Shown one piece after another: positions 9,401 through 23,847 of a DNA stretch of 64,000 nucleotides. The notes below the pieces were generated by a model. It made no database searches and had not been told where the DNA came from. It saw nothing but the letters and a program-made list of their open reading frames with translations. Numbering within the stretch: position 1 is the first letter of the stretch; each line of letters opens with the position of its first letter. This DNA is from Epiperipatus broadwayi (Eukaryota > Onychophora > Udeonychophora > Euonychophora > Peripatidae). The position numbers and the translations under genes were made by a program. Where the stretch lies: positions 371,470 through 435,469 of the forward strand of contig JAQFVV010006715.1 of assembly GCA_028023455.1 (NCBI GenBank), read 5' to 3'.

Positions 9401-12400
9401 TTGTAACCTCCCCTCTCTTGCTCCATAATAATATTAACAACAACAATATGCCAAGAGTATACTAATTATTCCGGACTTTCGTTACTTATTTATTTCCGGT
9501 CAATAACAATTAACATTAATAATAATTCCGGGTTCTTTAGCTCAGTCTATCAAACATATTACTATGATTTAAATAAAACAATTACTAGCTCAGAATTTTA
9601 TAAAATCTAGTCGTGTCTATGAAATAAATCAACACAAATATCTTTTATTATTCCCATGAGACCTGGAGCAATGACAAAGGAACAAGACGAAGTATCATAT
9701 TTTAATACTTTTAAAACAAAATCTAGCTCACATAAAATAAATTAATTAAATAAAATAGAATTAAATTGATCTAATCATATCAAATCAAATAGATAAATCA
9801 ATAAGTAGATAAATAATTAAATCTCAGGTTTATGAATTGTAATTAAAACTGATTTTATATTGCCATAGTAAACTATGATAAGGGAATTTTATGTCATAAT
9901 TCACTACGTAAAGAATAACTAATTAATAATAACAATGACAATAATAGAGTAATACAATCCTCTTTTCTTTCTAGATGTATTAAATATTTTCGTGGTAATA
10001 TTTATCAATCCGATAATCAAAAGTTATGTGGTAACGTTCGCATATATTTTACTTAAATACTGTGGCAATCAAGTTATGACCATATCTGTTCTGATTATAC
10101 CTCTTTCATTTCATTACGTAAATAAAATAAAATAAATATTAAAATCTCTAATGTTTATTTATTTAGTGCAAAATCTTAAGTATGTTTAATTATAAACGTG
10201 TGTTGTGATTTCATGCATTTTCATGTGTAGGAAAAACAACAACCAAGACACAAAGCTTACTAATAAAATTTTATAACATTTTATTAACATTATAACAAGT
10301 AACAATTTGTACATTATTTACAGCGGATATCCCTATCTACTTATTACAAACTCTTTTATTTCTACCGTTGATGTCTTAACATTATTATTATCCAATTTTA
10401 TTTTACCCTTTTACCATTAATAATTACAAAAATATATTTCACAATATTATTATCTTCAGATACATGTTTTGAGCTTAGTTTAATACACAAAATTCTATCT
10501 ATTAAAATTTTCTATTGACATTTATATCCTTATAATTTCAGGTTTATATTTCTATAAAATCTTTACTTTTATGTAAAATTATACAAGATTACAAAATTCT
10601 AATTATATTCTTGTTAGTATGGAATCCTACAGAATTTAATCCTTATGACAATTTGATGTTCAGTTCTATCATCGATCATATAATAATTATTAGTCAAATT
10701 ATTGATCCTATTCCTAGTTTTATATAGCAATTAACGTCATCCACACACCATGTACAAATGCACATTTTTTTATTATACATTTTAAATCATTTCGCCACAC
10801 AAAACGTGCAATCTCTTCTATTAAAATATCACGTACAATATTTTAAAATCTTATTATTATTTTAAAACTTAATTCTAAAGTTTTTTTTTTTTTTCTTTTA
10901 TAAATTATATCATATGATTCTCCATCTTTTATAATACTTATACTTTCACTTTGGACTTATACAATTCTACTTTACTCTAGTAAACAACTATTCTTACATA
11001 ACTACTATCTAGCTTCCCTTCTATCTTATGTATCATTTCTATAAAATTATCTCCCTGACGATGTATTTCCATGAAATCAAGATAGCGAAGATATAGATGC
11101 ATTGGATCAAAATAAACAAGATATTATCCTTTATAAAACTTCAACAATCATGGCACAGTGAATTTAAGGACGCCATAGAGGAGTGACTTTTATCTGTCTA
11201 TCTGCCTCTAATATTGGAAGGATGCTAAAGCTATTTCTTCAGCTTCATCACATCAGAAAGTTTCAAAGATATGTAAAGACACTGTCCAGGATATATGTGC
11301 TCAGTTATAGGGCAAAGTTATCTATACTGAGGTCACACAAATTATTATGATCCCCATATTTCATTCCTTATATTTTAATAAAACATCCTCTTGGTTTCCT
11401 TTGATATCAGTACTCCCAAGTCACTATCTGACTGATTTCTTCAGATTCATCTCTACATTACATCGACAAATTCTTTGTCTATCTTGCTAATAATAATAAA
11501 ATTCATTTTTAATATAACTATACAGCTATTCTTAAGAAAATTCTTTACTATACTTCTCGTACATTTCTATCTCTATTGTTCTAAACTATTTGGATATTTT
11601 CAATATAAAATTCAAAAGAATCACATAATTAATATGTTACTTATTATTAATTATTTTAGATTATTTATTGCATGCACATTTTTAAAGTTTTACTACTCTC
11701 TCAAATATATGTTTGATGTTGGATAAATGTGTACTTATAACTTTTAACATCGTTCATACCTCATTCATTAATAGATGACCTATAAAAAAAATTACATTAC
11801 ATATTATCAATAATATTAAAATTACCAACGATCTCTATCCTCTGGATCGTATTTGTAAACTTCTCCATTCCAGGACTTCTAGTAGGTATTTAACATTTTC
11901 CATACACACATTTTATTTATTATTAATATTTCTCTCATTCCATTAGCTCATATTTTAATTATAACTATTATAAAATTTATGTTTATATGTTTCCCTAAGC
12001 TAATTCAAATTTTATACTTTAAATACAATAAAAAAAAATATTAAAATTATATTTACGATACATCTTTGTTGGATTCGCTTGGAAAATCGTTCCTTGCAAA
12101 GCTAAATAAAAAAAAATATACTTTATTTTCTTTAGTCACTTAATGTTCTATTTAAAATTTTAATTATGTTTATTAATTCTTCTTAGACGATGATCCTTAG
12201 TTTTCTTCATATTTTTCCACTTATTCTTGATATCTCCTTTATATAGTCTGCTAATTTTTTCTTCTTTTCCCCCGCGCGCTTGGTTTTCCCTCGATGCATC
12301 TTGTACTTTATTTTAGAAAATTCAATAAATTCTTCCTTATTTCCATGGATCCATTTTCTTCCTTTAGTGATTAATTTATCTCTGTTTAAACAATATTTCT

Positions 12401-13913
12401 TCCATTTAAATATATTTTCCTTTTTTCTATTATGAGATAAAATCTAGGTTCCTCTTAGTAAATTTATATAGCACTTCATACAGGACTATGGCTTTTCTCC
12501 TACTTTTTTTAATTTAGAAACTATATTTTTAAATACTGTTTTCCTTGAATATAACATATTTTTCTTCCTTATTCTCTTTATATTTACTTGAACATATACT
12601 ATGATTTTTCTCATAGAGAAATATGACTTAGTTTTAAGTACTTCTAAAACAAATGTTCGTCATAAGATTCTCTCAATAGTAAATATTTTCTTTCTTATAT
12701 TTTCACACAGCGTCTTCTTTGTATTACTTTTCTTTTTTAGCGTTATAGGATTTAGTTTCTGGTTGAGCACGAATAACACAAAAATTATACAATTTTCACT
12801 CATTTTTCTTTCAATAATTATTTCAATTATTATTTTTGGTATTTCCATCTTTACTGTAGTATGAATGGTCAAATTTGAATAAATCCACTGGTAAGATCAC
12901 GTAGAAATTAGCAAATCATCTTTCTGGATACAAAATTATATTATCTGTTAAAGACTAACTTTAGAATAATTATTAATTTATAAATTTAAACTACTTTTCA
13001 GCTTTGATGTTATAAGCAATTCAAAAAGGTTACCGTCCTCTTCAACTTTCACATTCCGTCTCCCGCTTCTGTCTATCTTATATTTTTTTTTTTGCCAATT
13101 TAAATCCGTTGATTGGTCAATATTTGTTTTTAGCGCGAACAATATTAGTCATTCTATTTTGGGATAATAAATTGTACTTTTAAATACATATGTATGACGT
13201 AATGTCTGGAATATTATTTTAACTTAATATTATTAAATTAAATTATAGTTTGATAAACTTATTTTTTGATCTTTAAAATAATTATTAAGACAATATATAA
13301 CATTTTTAACTTTTAATTTTAATGATGGATGGCAATTATATCTAGTTTTAAATTCACAAACTTTATTATTATCTACCAAGTGTGTGTGTGCGTGAAGGCA
13401 TTTAATATACGATCACGTGTCTATCAACTTTATAAAATGATTTCTTTTTTATTTATGTCTCGGTTTAAATCACCAAAACTAACGTACTTTATAAAATTTT
13501 GGAAAATAAATTGAAACTTATAGAACCAAATATAACTCTCACCATCCTACAGTTTATTAATAAAAAAAAATACATCCTATTAATTTTGACTAACTCTAAA
13601 ACTATATTTCATTTATTTAATCTATTAATTTTCTGAAACTATTATTTTAAAATTATTACAATAATTTTAGCTATTTATAGCTGTGTTATTTTGTATGGCC
13701 AGCTTTCACAACCATAAGCAATGATATTAAAACTTTATTTAACTGTTTACTTTTAAAAATACTTTATTACACTATGATCTGTTAGGTATTTTAGCTTAAA
13801 ATTGTATTACAAAACTATTATTACTTTTATATCACCTAAATATAACTTAAAATTTAAAATTTTTTTCATATTTGACCTCTCTCCCTACCTATGACCTACA
13901 TACAAGGGCACAA
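9401..13913. mobile_element. Unclassified 4.5-kb repeat, copy E1
   Basis: It starts TTGTAACCTCC right after a TA tract and ends GGGCACAA right before another. A second copy, E2 (16,925-21,442), has almost the same length (4,518 against 4,513 bp), the same ends, and colinear matching landmarks: CCGGGTTCT, GGATATCC, ACATCCTCTTGGTTTCC, GGATCCATGG with a nearby GATGCATC, and ATTGGTCAAT. The TTGT...ACAA ends could be the TG...CA of an LTR or a very short TIR. No credible long frame exists on either strand. The internal short ORFs (for example 11,475 and 12,601) are composition artefacts. The class is unknown; it is probably non-autonomous. Confidence 0.65.
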
Positions 13914-16900
13914 TATATATATATAATAAATTATAATGTTCTTTTTTAATAGTGTTTTGATTTAATACATGCCTTTACCAATTTTATCTATGATTTTGTT
14001 TTTAATACTATTAATAATCTATAGCTTTTCAAACCCTTTAGATTACATTCAACATGATTGTATTATTTCAATATTTTTTTCTGTTTTTACTTTGATTACT
14101 TAGGCAAGTTTTATAGATATGAATATATGCCTGTGTATGTACAAACATTTACATATATATTAAAAGGTTTTTAATAATTTTATATTTTCTGTGTAAAAAA
14201 ACATTTCCATTTTATATTATTTAAGTTCAATTTTTTATTATTATTTAAAAGTGTTAAGACTGAGAGAGAAAGGTAGTAAATTGTAAATATTTCAATCTGA
14301 TATTGAAACTTGAGAGGATAGGATAAAGTCAATTTTAAGCTAACTTCAGTGTTAGAAAGTGGAAGTGAGAAAAATAACACATTAGTAAGTAATTATGGTT
14401 ACAAAAAGACTGCACATTGTTTTGCATCACACAGAAATGAATTTTTAGAAAAAGAGAAAAAAAATAGCAGATAAATATATCACATCTGTACAAGTAGAAG
14501 TGTATTGCATACAGCAAGTGTGCATGCAGCTGAGGATTTTCTTTTGAAGAAGAGTGATGTGATGTCATAAAAGCAGCACATATATATTCAGGGAAAAAGT
14601 CTACTTTTTTACTAAGGGCTAAGTGTTCAGTAATATTGCTTCCTGAAAAGAACACATTATTATTTTATGCATTTTGAGGAATTCTACAGCAGAATGAAGA
14701 GCTAGAAATGATATTTGTTGAGATTGTAAATAAAAAAAAAGTTTAGATGTCATCATTTCGAGAAAGAATATTTTCAGTTTATAAAATCAACAAAATATTT
14801 CTTAATTCTTATTAGTTTTAAATATCCAAACGAATAATTACTTATTTCTCATATATCTAATGAATTATGCCTTAAAAGTTATAAAATTTTTGAATGTTTA
14901 TTGCAAAATAGTAGTATTTTCACACTCATAAATAAAAATAGATTGCTGATGTAGAAACTGAGCTTGTCAATTGCTTCAGCTAATGCTTAGATTCACTGCT
15001 AATATAATGTTATATTTTTGAAAATAAATTACTTCAAGTGAAAATAATTTTTTTTTCTTGATATGTAATAAATATAGTGTGAATTGTTTTTAAAAAAAGC
15101 TAAAACCATAATAAATTTTTAAATAAACAAGTTTTTGGTCATTGGGACAATTTTATTTAAACAATGTCATAAAACACTGAATGATTTAGGCTGTAAAGCC
15201 TTGGTAACAGTCAATGGATGACCATGTCAGGGTGTGGCTTATGTTTATTGCAAGAGCAGGAATTTTGAATTTTCCATCTTCTATCAAAGTGAAAATGTCT
15301 AATAATTAATTATACCATATTACATGCATTTTAATGTATAATACTTACTAAAAAATTAACCATTGGGCAAATTGGTCAAAAAACAAAATAATTTGTGACA
15401 ACTGATCAAAAGTTAAAATAAAACTTTTCAAGTAAATCACTGCAATTAATATATATATATGTATAAGCATATTAAACATTGGTACATGGTTGCATTCAAA
15501 ATTTTAATCTTGAACAAATTTACTGGGGGTAAAAAATCATTAAACTAACTAAAATATTGTTTACATTGGAAATAGAAGAAATTGCTCGGTAATATCAACT
15601 TTTTTAATAATTCTAAACATTTTTTTTATTCCACTTTCTCTCTCCAAATCATTACAATAAACATAATTTATTTAAAAAGGGGATTTTTCCTAATGATGAA
15701 TATTGACTGTGTCAAAATTATTTATTTTGCTACAATTATTATAAATAATCATTTTATATGTATTTTTTTTATAAAATATTTTTTATTATTTATTAATTTT
15801 GGTATCATAAAAAGAGAAATATTGTTTATATATCATTTTTATCATATGTATAAGTTAAATACAAGATTTATTAATAATGGGAAGTAACACACACATAATT
15901 ATATATATGCCTACATGAATATGTGTTGAGTATGAATGTAAAAAATTCAGAAAGAGGATGAGGGTAGAAATTTAGCATAGTGAGAAATAAATTTGAAAGT
16001 AATTAGCATTTAGCTTAATAGGAATTGAGATAATGAAGATTATAATTTGAAACAGATTTCTTTTAGATATTCTTAACTTTATAATTTAAATAAATTTTTC
16101 TGTCCTTATTTTTTGATTATTGTTTTTAAGATGATAGACATAAAATTTGTTATATATAATATAGGATTTTGTGCATGCTTTGGGTGTTTATTTATAAAAT
16201 CAAAATTTTCCATAATATGAGACTTCTATTCACCTACTAGAGATATTAACATGCACATATCATGATATATGATATTAGCGAATGAGTTTAAATTATGTTA
16301 GGGGGAGGGGAATTTTTGGTTCTTATTATTATTTTAAAGTAACTAATTTTATGACTAACTGATAATAAAATTTCATTTTTCTGATTAAAGAGGTTTATAT
16401 GTTTCATAAAGCATATACATTTTTTGTGAAAATAGTGTAGTCATCACCACTACTGGTGGATTTCAATCCTAAATCATAGTTTAAATATGTAATAATATTT
16501 TAATAAATAATTATAGACTGATACAAGACATCATTTGTGTTGTGAGTCAGGCATAAAGCTGTGGCTGTAAGAATCATTGCCATCTTTAACATTTTATTCA
16601 TTGATAAATAATCTAGGTAAATGTATTAAATGGCTGTATAAATACTGTTTTTCATTTTGCTTGTTTGTTTTTTGTGAATCCGCAAAAGAAATGTGACTAC
16701 CAGTGATGATCTCTAAGAATGAGCAAGTAAAAACTTATGATGTTATATTCTCAAGTATTAGTTTGAAATACTTATGATGTTTATTAAATATGAGTTTGTA
16801 AAAGATTGATAATGTTGAGCAATTAAATATTATCTCCATGAGAATTTGTATAAGACTTTGTCTGCACAATTATGAAATAATGATAATGATTTACCATTAA

Positions 16901-16924
16901 CACCAGTTCAAACTATATATATAT
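13914..16924. other. No gene recognised; AT-rich spacer between the two 4.5-kb repeats
   Basis: Short frames exist on both strands (for example 14,335-14,655 minus, 106 codons; 15,582-15,887 plus), but they are low-complexity Phe/Ile/Asn-rich translations with no motif. A short TA run at 13,914 borders E1. Nothing else is supported. Confidence 0.6.
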
Positions 16925-19900
16925 TCTGACCTCCATAACGTATCGGGCCCCTAAAGTTGGGCCGCCACAATCTGCCCTCTCACTCTGTGTGTAACTACGT
17001 ACACCTCGAGCCTACCACATTACGCCACAATCTACCCTTTCACCCTACATGTAATTACGTGTATATGTGTACTCCACTTCTTCCAAAATAAATAATATAA
17101 CATAGTGAAAATCGCCTCACCGGGTTCTAGCTCTAATAATTAATGAGATATTCAATTAAATGCTTTACTAGCTCAGGTTTCTTAAAATTAACTTAGGTTC
17201 TGTTTTAGACTAACTCAAATAACTATTCTATAATTCATGAGACTAGAAGTGGAAATAAGGGTGACAAAGTAGATTACATTGAGATAATATCCCATAGGAT
17301 ACCACCTCAATGGCACAAGAACACTATTCCCCTTTATACTACTATTACATATAGTAAATACATAGTATTCTTATGACTTCTGCAACTTCTAATCACTAAG
17401 ACTCATTTAACAATTAAAGTATTAATCTTTTATCTATAATAACAATAATAGTAATTATCTAGCTCAAATGAAATAATCTCAGGTTCTTAATTTTATTCAA
17501 GGTTAAATTAAAAATAAGGTAGCAAAATATGATAAGGGATTTTGTGTCATAATTTACTACTCTGAAATTAGATTAATAATAAAACAATAATAATAATAAT
17601 CACAATCTTCATTGTTTAATCTAACTAGTACAGCTTTTCTTTTATCGCAAATTTATAACATAATAAATTAGTTAATAATCTAATATTTTCCCTTTTTTTT
17701 TATCTTTACGTAATAAAATAAATTAGTAAGTGGCAGTGATTAGATAATCTGATAAATGAAGCAAGTGGCAACTAATAGCATATAATTTAGCAAAATATTA
17801 TGACAATGGATTTATGACCAATAACGCAATGCAATTTTATAATTATTCAATTACAAAAAAAAAACATCAATAAATATTTAAGATTAAATATACTTCTCTA
17901 TTTATATTTTGTGCAAAACAATTATATACTTAGTTTAATGATGGTAAACATATCCTATGAACTCATGCAATGATGTAGAGAAAACAAAACTCAGACACAA
18001 GTTTTAATAAACAAATTTTAGAATTTTATTAACAACAATCAAAATTAAGATAAAACAAACAAATCTATTTACATTTATTTACATGGGATATCCTCATTTT
18101 TTTCTTTACGCTACAATAGTTGGATTATACATTTTTAGATTTTTTTTATAGTTAAATAAAATTATTATACCTTTTATAATTTATTTATTTATTTCTCATT
18201 AGGTTTATTATATTACTTATTTTAATTATTTTATGGGTATTACTATTATTTACCTTTTAATATTAGAGTTTCCGTATTATAAATTATATATGTGGATAAA
18301 CATCATTTATAAACATTATAAATTTACAATTAATATGGTTTTCCCTCTTAAAAAAATATTACATTTTCTTGTAACTTTATACAAGTCACTCTGCATGTTG
18401 TTCAAATATTATTACTACCTATAATGTTTGTTCTGTAATGCTCGTAAACTCTAATACATTTATTCCATAAGCCATACTCATGTATAATGCCATAACATGG
18501 GTTTAATTATCACCTCTTTCAGTTTCACATATATTATGATTATAGAATGTTATTATATTCTTTAAATATGCAATACTTATATTTTTAAATATAATCAACA
18601 ATAAGAATACGATAAATCATTTTTAATATTTTTGTATATTTCTATTTGGATATATTTTTATAAAATTATAGTTCATCTCTTAAAATTAAAATAATTCTCT
18701 GACTCCTTCCTTTCTTAGGATATCTGCATCTCTCTTTCAATAATCATAATCTACTCTTGGTTAATACTTAACTATTCTTATTTCAAATAACAGCATGACA
18801 TACATTCTAAAATATCTATTGTTTCTTTTTTTTAATATACTTATCATATAACGATGTAGTTGCAAGAAATACAGATAAAGATAGCGAAAGATGTATAGGA
18901 TATTGTGAAGATAGATAGATAACTTATCAAAATATATACTTCAAAATGTATGGAACAGTGTGAATAGGTCCAACATTCATTGTCTAATAACCCTGGCGAT
19001 AAGCATGATGTGGCAGCTATTTACTCAGCTTTACCAACATCTAATATGATTCATAAGAAATATAAAAATACCACTGTCCATGACAACATGTGTAACAGTC
19101 GTAGGGCTTTGTTAACTATGCTGATTACCACCTAAAACTACTTATTATTTCGTTCCCTGTAGCATCCTAGTTTTTTAATACATCCTCTTGGTTTCCGAAT
19201 CTCCACGTACTACTAAGTCACTACCCAAACTATCTCTCAAGATTTTTACTGTATCCAACATCAATAAAACTAACTACCTTTTAAAACAATAAACAAAATT
19301 CACTAATATAAAACATTTTCCTATTCCATAAGAACAATGTGTCTTGCTTTATTACATTGTAGGTTCGACATCTACGTTGTATTAAAATACCACTTAAATA
19401 TCCCAATCGGAAAAATTAACAGAAAATATGACATAACCATCAGTTATATTGAACTATATTAATAATACATAAAATGAGTATCGTATGCATATTTTTAAAA
19501 AATCTAATCACATCTCAAAGTGTTTTAGAGTGTTGTTTTTCAAAATGCATTTTACAATAATTACAACAATAAAACTTTTGCATTACATTCATTCGATTCA
19601 CAGCTGATCTAAATAAATAAAACATACATTATATCATTAATAACCATAAAATGTTACCAAAATAATCTTTACCTTCCTATTAGAGTTCGTAGTAGGTTTC
19701 TTTCTCCTCGAGCATCGCAAATATACAAAATTTCTACACACATACAATTTTATTTGAACATTCAAAATCAAAAAAACATTTTATTTTATATAATGTTATA
19801 TTGCGAATTAATGTATTTGTTTCCCTATCACTATCTAAAATTAATGTTTAACTTAGATTAATAAAGAAAAAAATTTAAACCATAATCACATATTTTTCTG

Positions 19901-21438
19901 GCGGTAAATCTTGGTTAGTCCCATAATATTTATTATTTCTTCTTTTGTCCGAATGTTCTCCTTTCTGATTATTAAAGTTTTAAATATATTAGTTCATTTA
20001 GTAAACTGTTTAGACGATCTTTAGTTTCAATGTTTAATTCAAAATTATTAAAAAACATTTATTTAGTTATCCCACGAAGTTTTTAATGTTCGGGCGAATA
20101 TTACCTCGGCGCGTTGATGCATCTTTATTTCTAGCAGAACTACAATTATCTAATAATTATGGTACCACTTGCGTTCTCCATGGATCCAATATTTTATATT
20201 TATTTTTCTGTAAAATATATATATTTTTTCTTCTTTAGGCAAGTGTTTCCCCTGGTAAATTTCACTTTCATTCATTATTAATTTATATACAACATTTTCG
20301 ATCTTTAACTATTTCTGGAGTATTTGCTCAAGTCATCTTAAAGAAAGCAATTCATAAAAATTATTTTTGTCCATTTATTCTTATACGAATAATATTTATT
20401 TTTATTTTGCAACATATTCATTAACTTTGCGCATAATGTCCTTTCATTAATTTTATACGCACGAAAGCAGTTTTCATAGTAATACGCTATACAAACTATA
20501 TCAACGAATAACATTAACATTTTTTGGAATATTATAAAATTTATAAGTTGGTTTTAAGAATCTATCCATTTTTTATTGAAAATTCAGATTATATTTTGAT
20601 AGAATCCACTGGCAGGTTACTATGGAGTTAATGAAACATTATTATGAGGACTTTTTTTAAAATTTTATTCTTAGATTCTCTTCGGAAGATTTTAAATTGT
20701 CAGTTTCTTTCAAAGATATTATTAAAGTTATAATAAAATTGACTAATAAATTGAAGAAAGAAAGAAATTTTAAAGAGTTTAAAATTTTACCTCTGCTCTG
20801 GAGTCAACACATTTTTGTTCTCCTCGTTTATACAATTAATTGGCGCGATTTTTGTTGTCTGCCAAGATCTATCTTTTTATTGGTCAATCCCTACTTTGGT
20901 TTATAGACAATTTCTAAAGTTTTAAAATCATGACATAATAGACTTAAATATTAACCTATTATTATTTTTTAAATTAATTATTATCTATTACAATTTAATT
21001 ACTTTTAAAATAATTTTGAAACAATAATTAACAAAATGTATAATACTTATTTTTTTATTATGATGTGTGACAATTCCATCCACTTCTATAATATACTATT
21101 TAAATATTTTAATTATTAGTATTAATTTAAACTAGTGCTTATACATAGAATATTCCAGACAGTCACATAGACATTTCCGGTGTTTAGTCTATTTTTATCT
21201 GTCTTAATAAATTTGCTACTTATATTATTTAAAATGATTATATAAAATTTTGAAAAATAATTTAGAAAAATATAGAACTAGATGCAATCCTCACCATTAC
21301 AATACTTATTATTAATTATATTACATTAATCTTTTACTACTTAATCATAGTTCATAATCTTAAATACTATATAATATTAATTTTAAAATTTTTTAGTAAT
21401 TGACCATTTATAACCATCATTGACCTATAGAAAAGGGC

Positions 21439-21442
<4 letters not shown>
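16925..21442. mobile_element. Unclassified 4.5-kb repeat, copy E2
   Basis: This is the partner of E1 in the same orientation. It starts TCTGACCTCCATAACG after a TA run and ends AAAAGGGCACAA before a TA array. Its first 150 bp (16,925-17,075) are notably GC-richer than the rest and contain a repeated GCCACAATCT / GCCACAATCTACC motif. The copies are diverged but colinear, so both are old. No protein was recognised; the frames at 18,233, 20,338 and 20,697 are not conserved in E1. Confidence 0.65.

Positions 21443-21493
<51 letters not shown>
21439..21493. repeat. (TA)n microsatellite at the right end of E2
   Basis: An almost pure TA array directly adjoining the E2 terminus and running into a palindrome at 21,494-21,570. 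Confidence 0.95.
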
Positions 21494-21570
21494 ATATAAT
21501 ATTTTCACCATTAAATTGTTTATATATATATATATATATATAAACAATTTAATGGTGAAAATATTATATT
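21494..21570. repeat. Perfect palindrome with a (TA)n axis
   Basis: The left arm (ATAATATTTTCACCATT...) and right arm (...AATGGTGAAAATATTAT) are exact reverse complements for more than 30 bases, joined through a short TA run. It could extrude as a cruciform. Similar TA-axis palindromes occur at 28,876-28,927 and 45,031-45,096. Confidence 0.9.
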
Positions 21571-21589
21571 TTAAATTATTTAGTAGTGC

Positions 21590-21900
21590 TTTCAATTACA
21601 TAGGAATCCTCTTCAACTTTTAATGCATTTCAAATTTTAATCTTATTTATATTTCCATAAGCTGTGTATGGCTGTATTTGCAATTTGCCTATTAATAACA
21701 TTATCTTTACATTTATCTCTTAAAATCGCCTCTTTAATTTTTCTCTTTTTATGATTTCTTTCTTCAATTAATATTTTTATTTCATTAATATCAAATGCAA
21801 ACCTATAATTACAAGTCTTTTCATGGTCAAAGAATACTGAAGCTGTATTAAAATAGACTATTTACATTATTTTTAATCCGTTTATATAATAATTGAACAT
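21590..21900 (-). pseudogene. PLE endonuclease C-terminal fragment (minus)
   Basis: On the minus strand the sequence reads SVFFDHEKTCNYRFAFD, then NHKKRKIKEAIL and a terminal IHSLWKYK. These match in order the C-terminal tail of the B elements (SVIFDHNKSCQYGFKFD, HNKRKIKEAML, ITELWEI). The GIY-YIG core expected just upstream is not seen. It is a diverged member of the A/B type of PLE, broken upstream. Confidence 0.75.
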
Positions 21901-22390
21901 TTTAATTAATGCAGTCAGGAATTTACCATAAGCTTAATTTGTGTTATCTAACTTAGATTTATTTATCTGTGGTGATTCTGCAATTTTAGCACAATTAATT
22001 TTATCCATTTGCTCAGCTATCACAGTATTTTCTTTATTATTATCTTTAATTTCATTTACCAACTGAGCTTTATTATTTTTTTGCGTCAATAAACATTTTT
22101 TAAAATTTTTTCTCTCAGTTATTTATTCTGCTTTTTTATATCATTTATGTTCCCTTTAACAATGTTTTCTATTTTTAAGCATCTTTTCCCTGATCTCTTT
22201 ATTTCATTTAAGATCTTCACTTTGTTTGACCACTTTTTATTCAATTCTGTTATCATGTTAATAATCATGTTTTCAAATTTTCTTGTACAGTCCTTAGTTT
22301 TATTTCCCAAATGTGCAGGTAAGAAGTCAATTATTTCTGTTATTTATTTAACAACTAGTATGTTCATCCCTGTTTCCAAAATGTAACCTT
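21900..22390 (-). pseudogene. Lysine-rich helical coding relic upstream of the PLE tail
   Basis: On the minus strand, 22,119-22,310 is open (63 codons) and adjacent frames at about 21,930-22,110 continue with Lys/Asn/Glu-rich, probably helical sequence (for example NNKAQLVNEIKDNNKEN). It lies exactly where the PLE GIY-YIG core should be, on the same strand as the PLE tail. It may belong to a different insertion or to a divergent PLE. No family was recognised. Confidence 0.35.
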
Positions 22391-23845
22391 TCTTAAACTG
22401 CATTGCACTTTAATTTAATGCCTTATTAATATATTACTATTATCTCTACTAATCTATTTCTCTCACTATTGCTATATAAAGAGTGATGTGCAGATATAAT
22501 GATGTGTAACTCTCATGCCATTCAAGTGGTCCTGGATAATTGCCTTCTTGGATATTAATAAGTAATTGATTATTGTAGAAATAGGCTGGATATTCAGAAT
22601 AGAATCAAACTGGTGATGGCATAATAGGTACATGGTCAATTCATGCATAAAGGCAGGAACATGAGCACAGGTAAATAGATCACCAGACTTCAGACAGAGA
22701 AAAATTTCAAATTTTCATCAGGATTCTAAAATTAACACTCCACTGAGATGGAATAAGGGAAAGTAGACATAAACTTCTACTCACAGATTTGCATAATGCA
22801 TGGCATTCAAGAGTCAAACTATTGACGGCTTTTTAATACATTGTTACAATCTTGAACAATTTCTCTCACTGAACAGCTTCATTAAATTTTCATGAAGAAC
22901 AATAATAATGTGTTCACATTTGCTGTGTTATTTATATAAATTTTCAAAAAAGTTATTCAGATTAACTTTAATCAAAAAATAATTTTGCTACAAGCTGAAA
23001 TAGATAGAACACATTATATATATATCAAATATTATTGTTTATAATTTTATATATATATCAAATATTATTGTTTCTAATTTTAAAAGTGTTGTCTTGGGAA
23101 ACAAACATAAAGCAGAATAAAGTGACACAGATGAAAAGGTTCCCAAAACTGTGATACATACTAATTTAAGAATGTCACTTGCAATGTTGTCACATTTGTT
23201 GTTTTGGGTAATAAATTCAGTGCTTCTTATCTCAATATTTTTATCCATGTTTTGTAGTCAGTCATATTTTACACATATGCATGTATAAATTGATTAATAC
23301 ATATGGACACCATATTCTTATGGAAAGAATATATTGGATGAACTACTATTTAATCCCTATGACAGTTAACTTTGATTACATACCAGATAAGAAGTCAGCC
23401 TGACATTGCTTCTCTAAAGATAAGTTATAACATTGTTTAGTAATTAATTGACATCAAAATGGCATGGTGTAGCTGAACTTTAACTATTTAAAAACATTTT
23501 TAAAATTCACGTGCACACATACTAACAAGTAAATTACATATAACCTAATACATAATTTATAAATAATATATGAACAAATAACAAAACAAATATAAGAATA
23601 ATTATCATATCCAGAAAAATATGAAATATGATTTATATATTAATAACATACTAATATAATGATCTAATCACTTTAATAATAAACAATAATGATTGACAAT
23701 ATAACAAAATACATATATGATGACTAATTATTCAATATAATCTAATTATTATATTATATAAACCAGGTATTTTTTTATGTCTGATTGGTGATAAATGTTT
23801 GATGTTACATTTCAAATTCATAATAGCTACATGTATGTGATGTAA
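22390..23845. other. No gene recognised
   Basis: Less AT-extreme than its surroundings but without a convincing frame. A small tandem duplication lies at 23,015-23,073, where TATATATCAAATATTATTG occurs twice, 33 bp apart. Confidence 0.55.
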
Positions 23846-23847
23846 GA

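Noticed and set aside
14335-14655. 106-codon minus ORF in the spacer
   Set aside because: No motif, low-complexity Phe/Ser/His content, no splice or start context and no second copy.
22290-22330. Possible plus-strand mini-exon (TTGTACAG ... TGTGCAG|GTAAGA)
   Set aside because: Splice-like words by chance; the segment is within the minus-strand coding relic and no partner exon on the plus strand was found.
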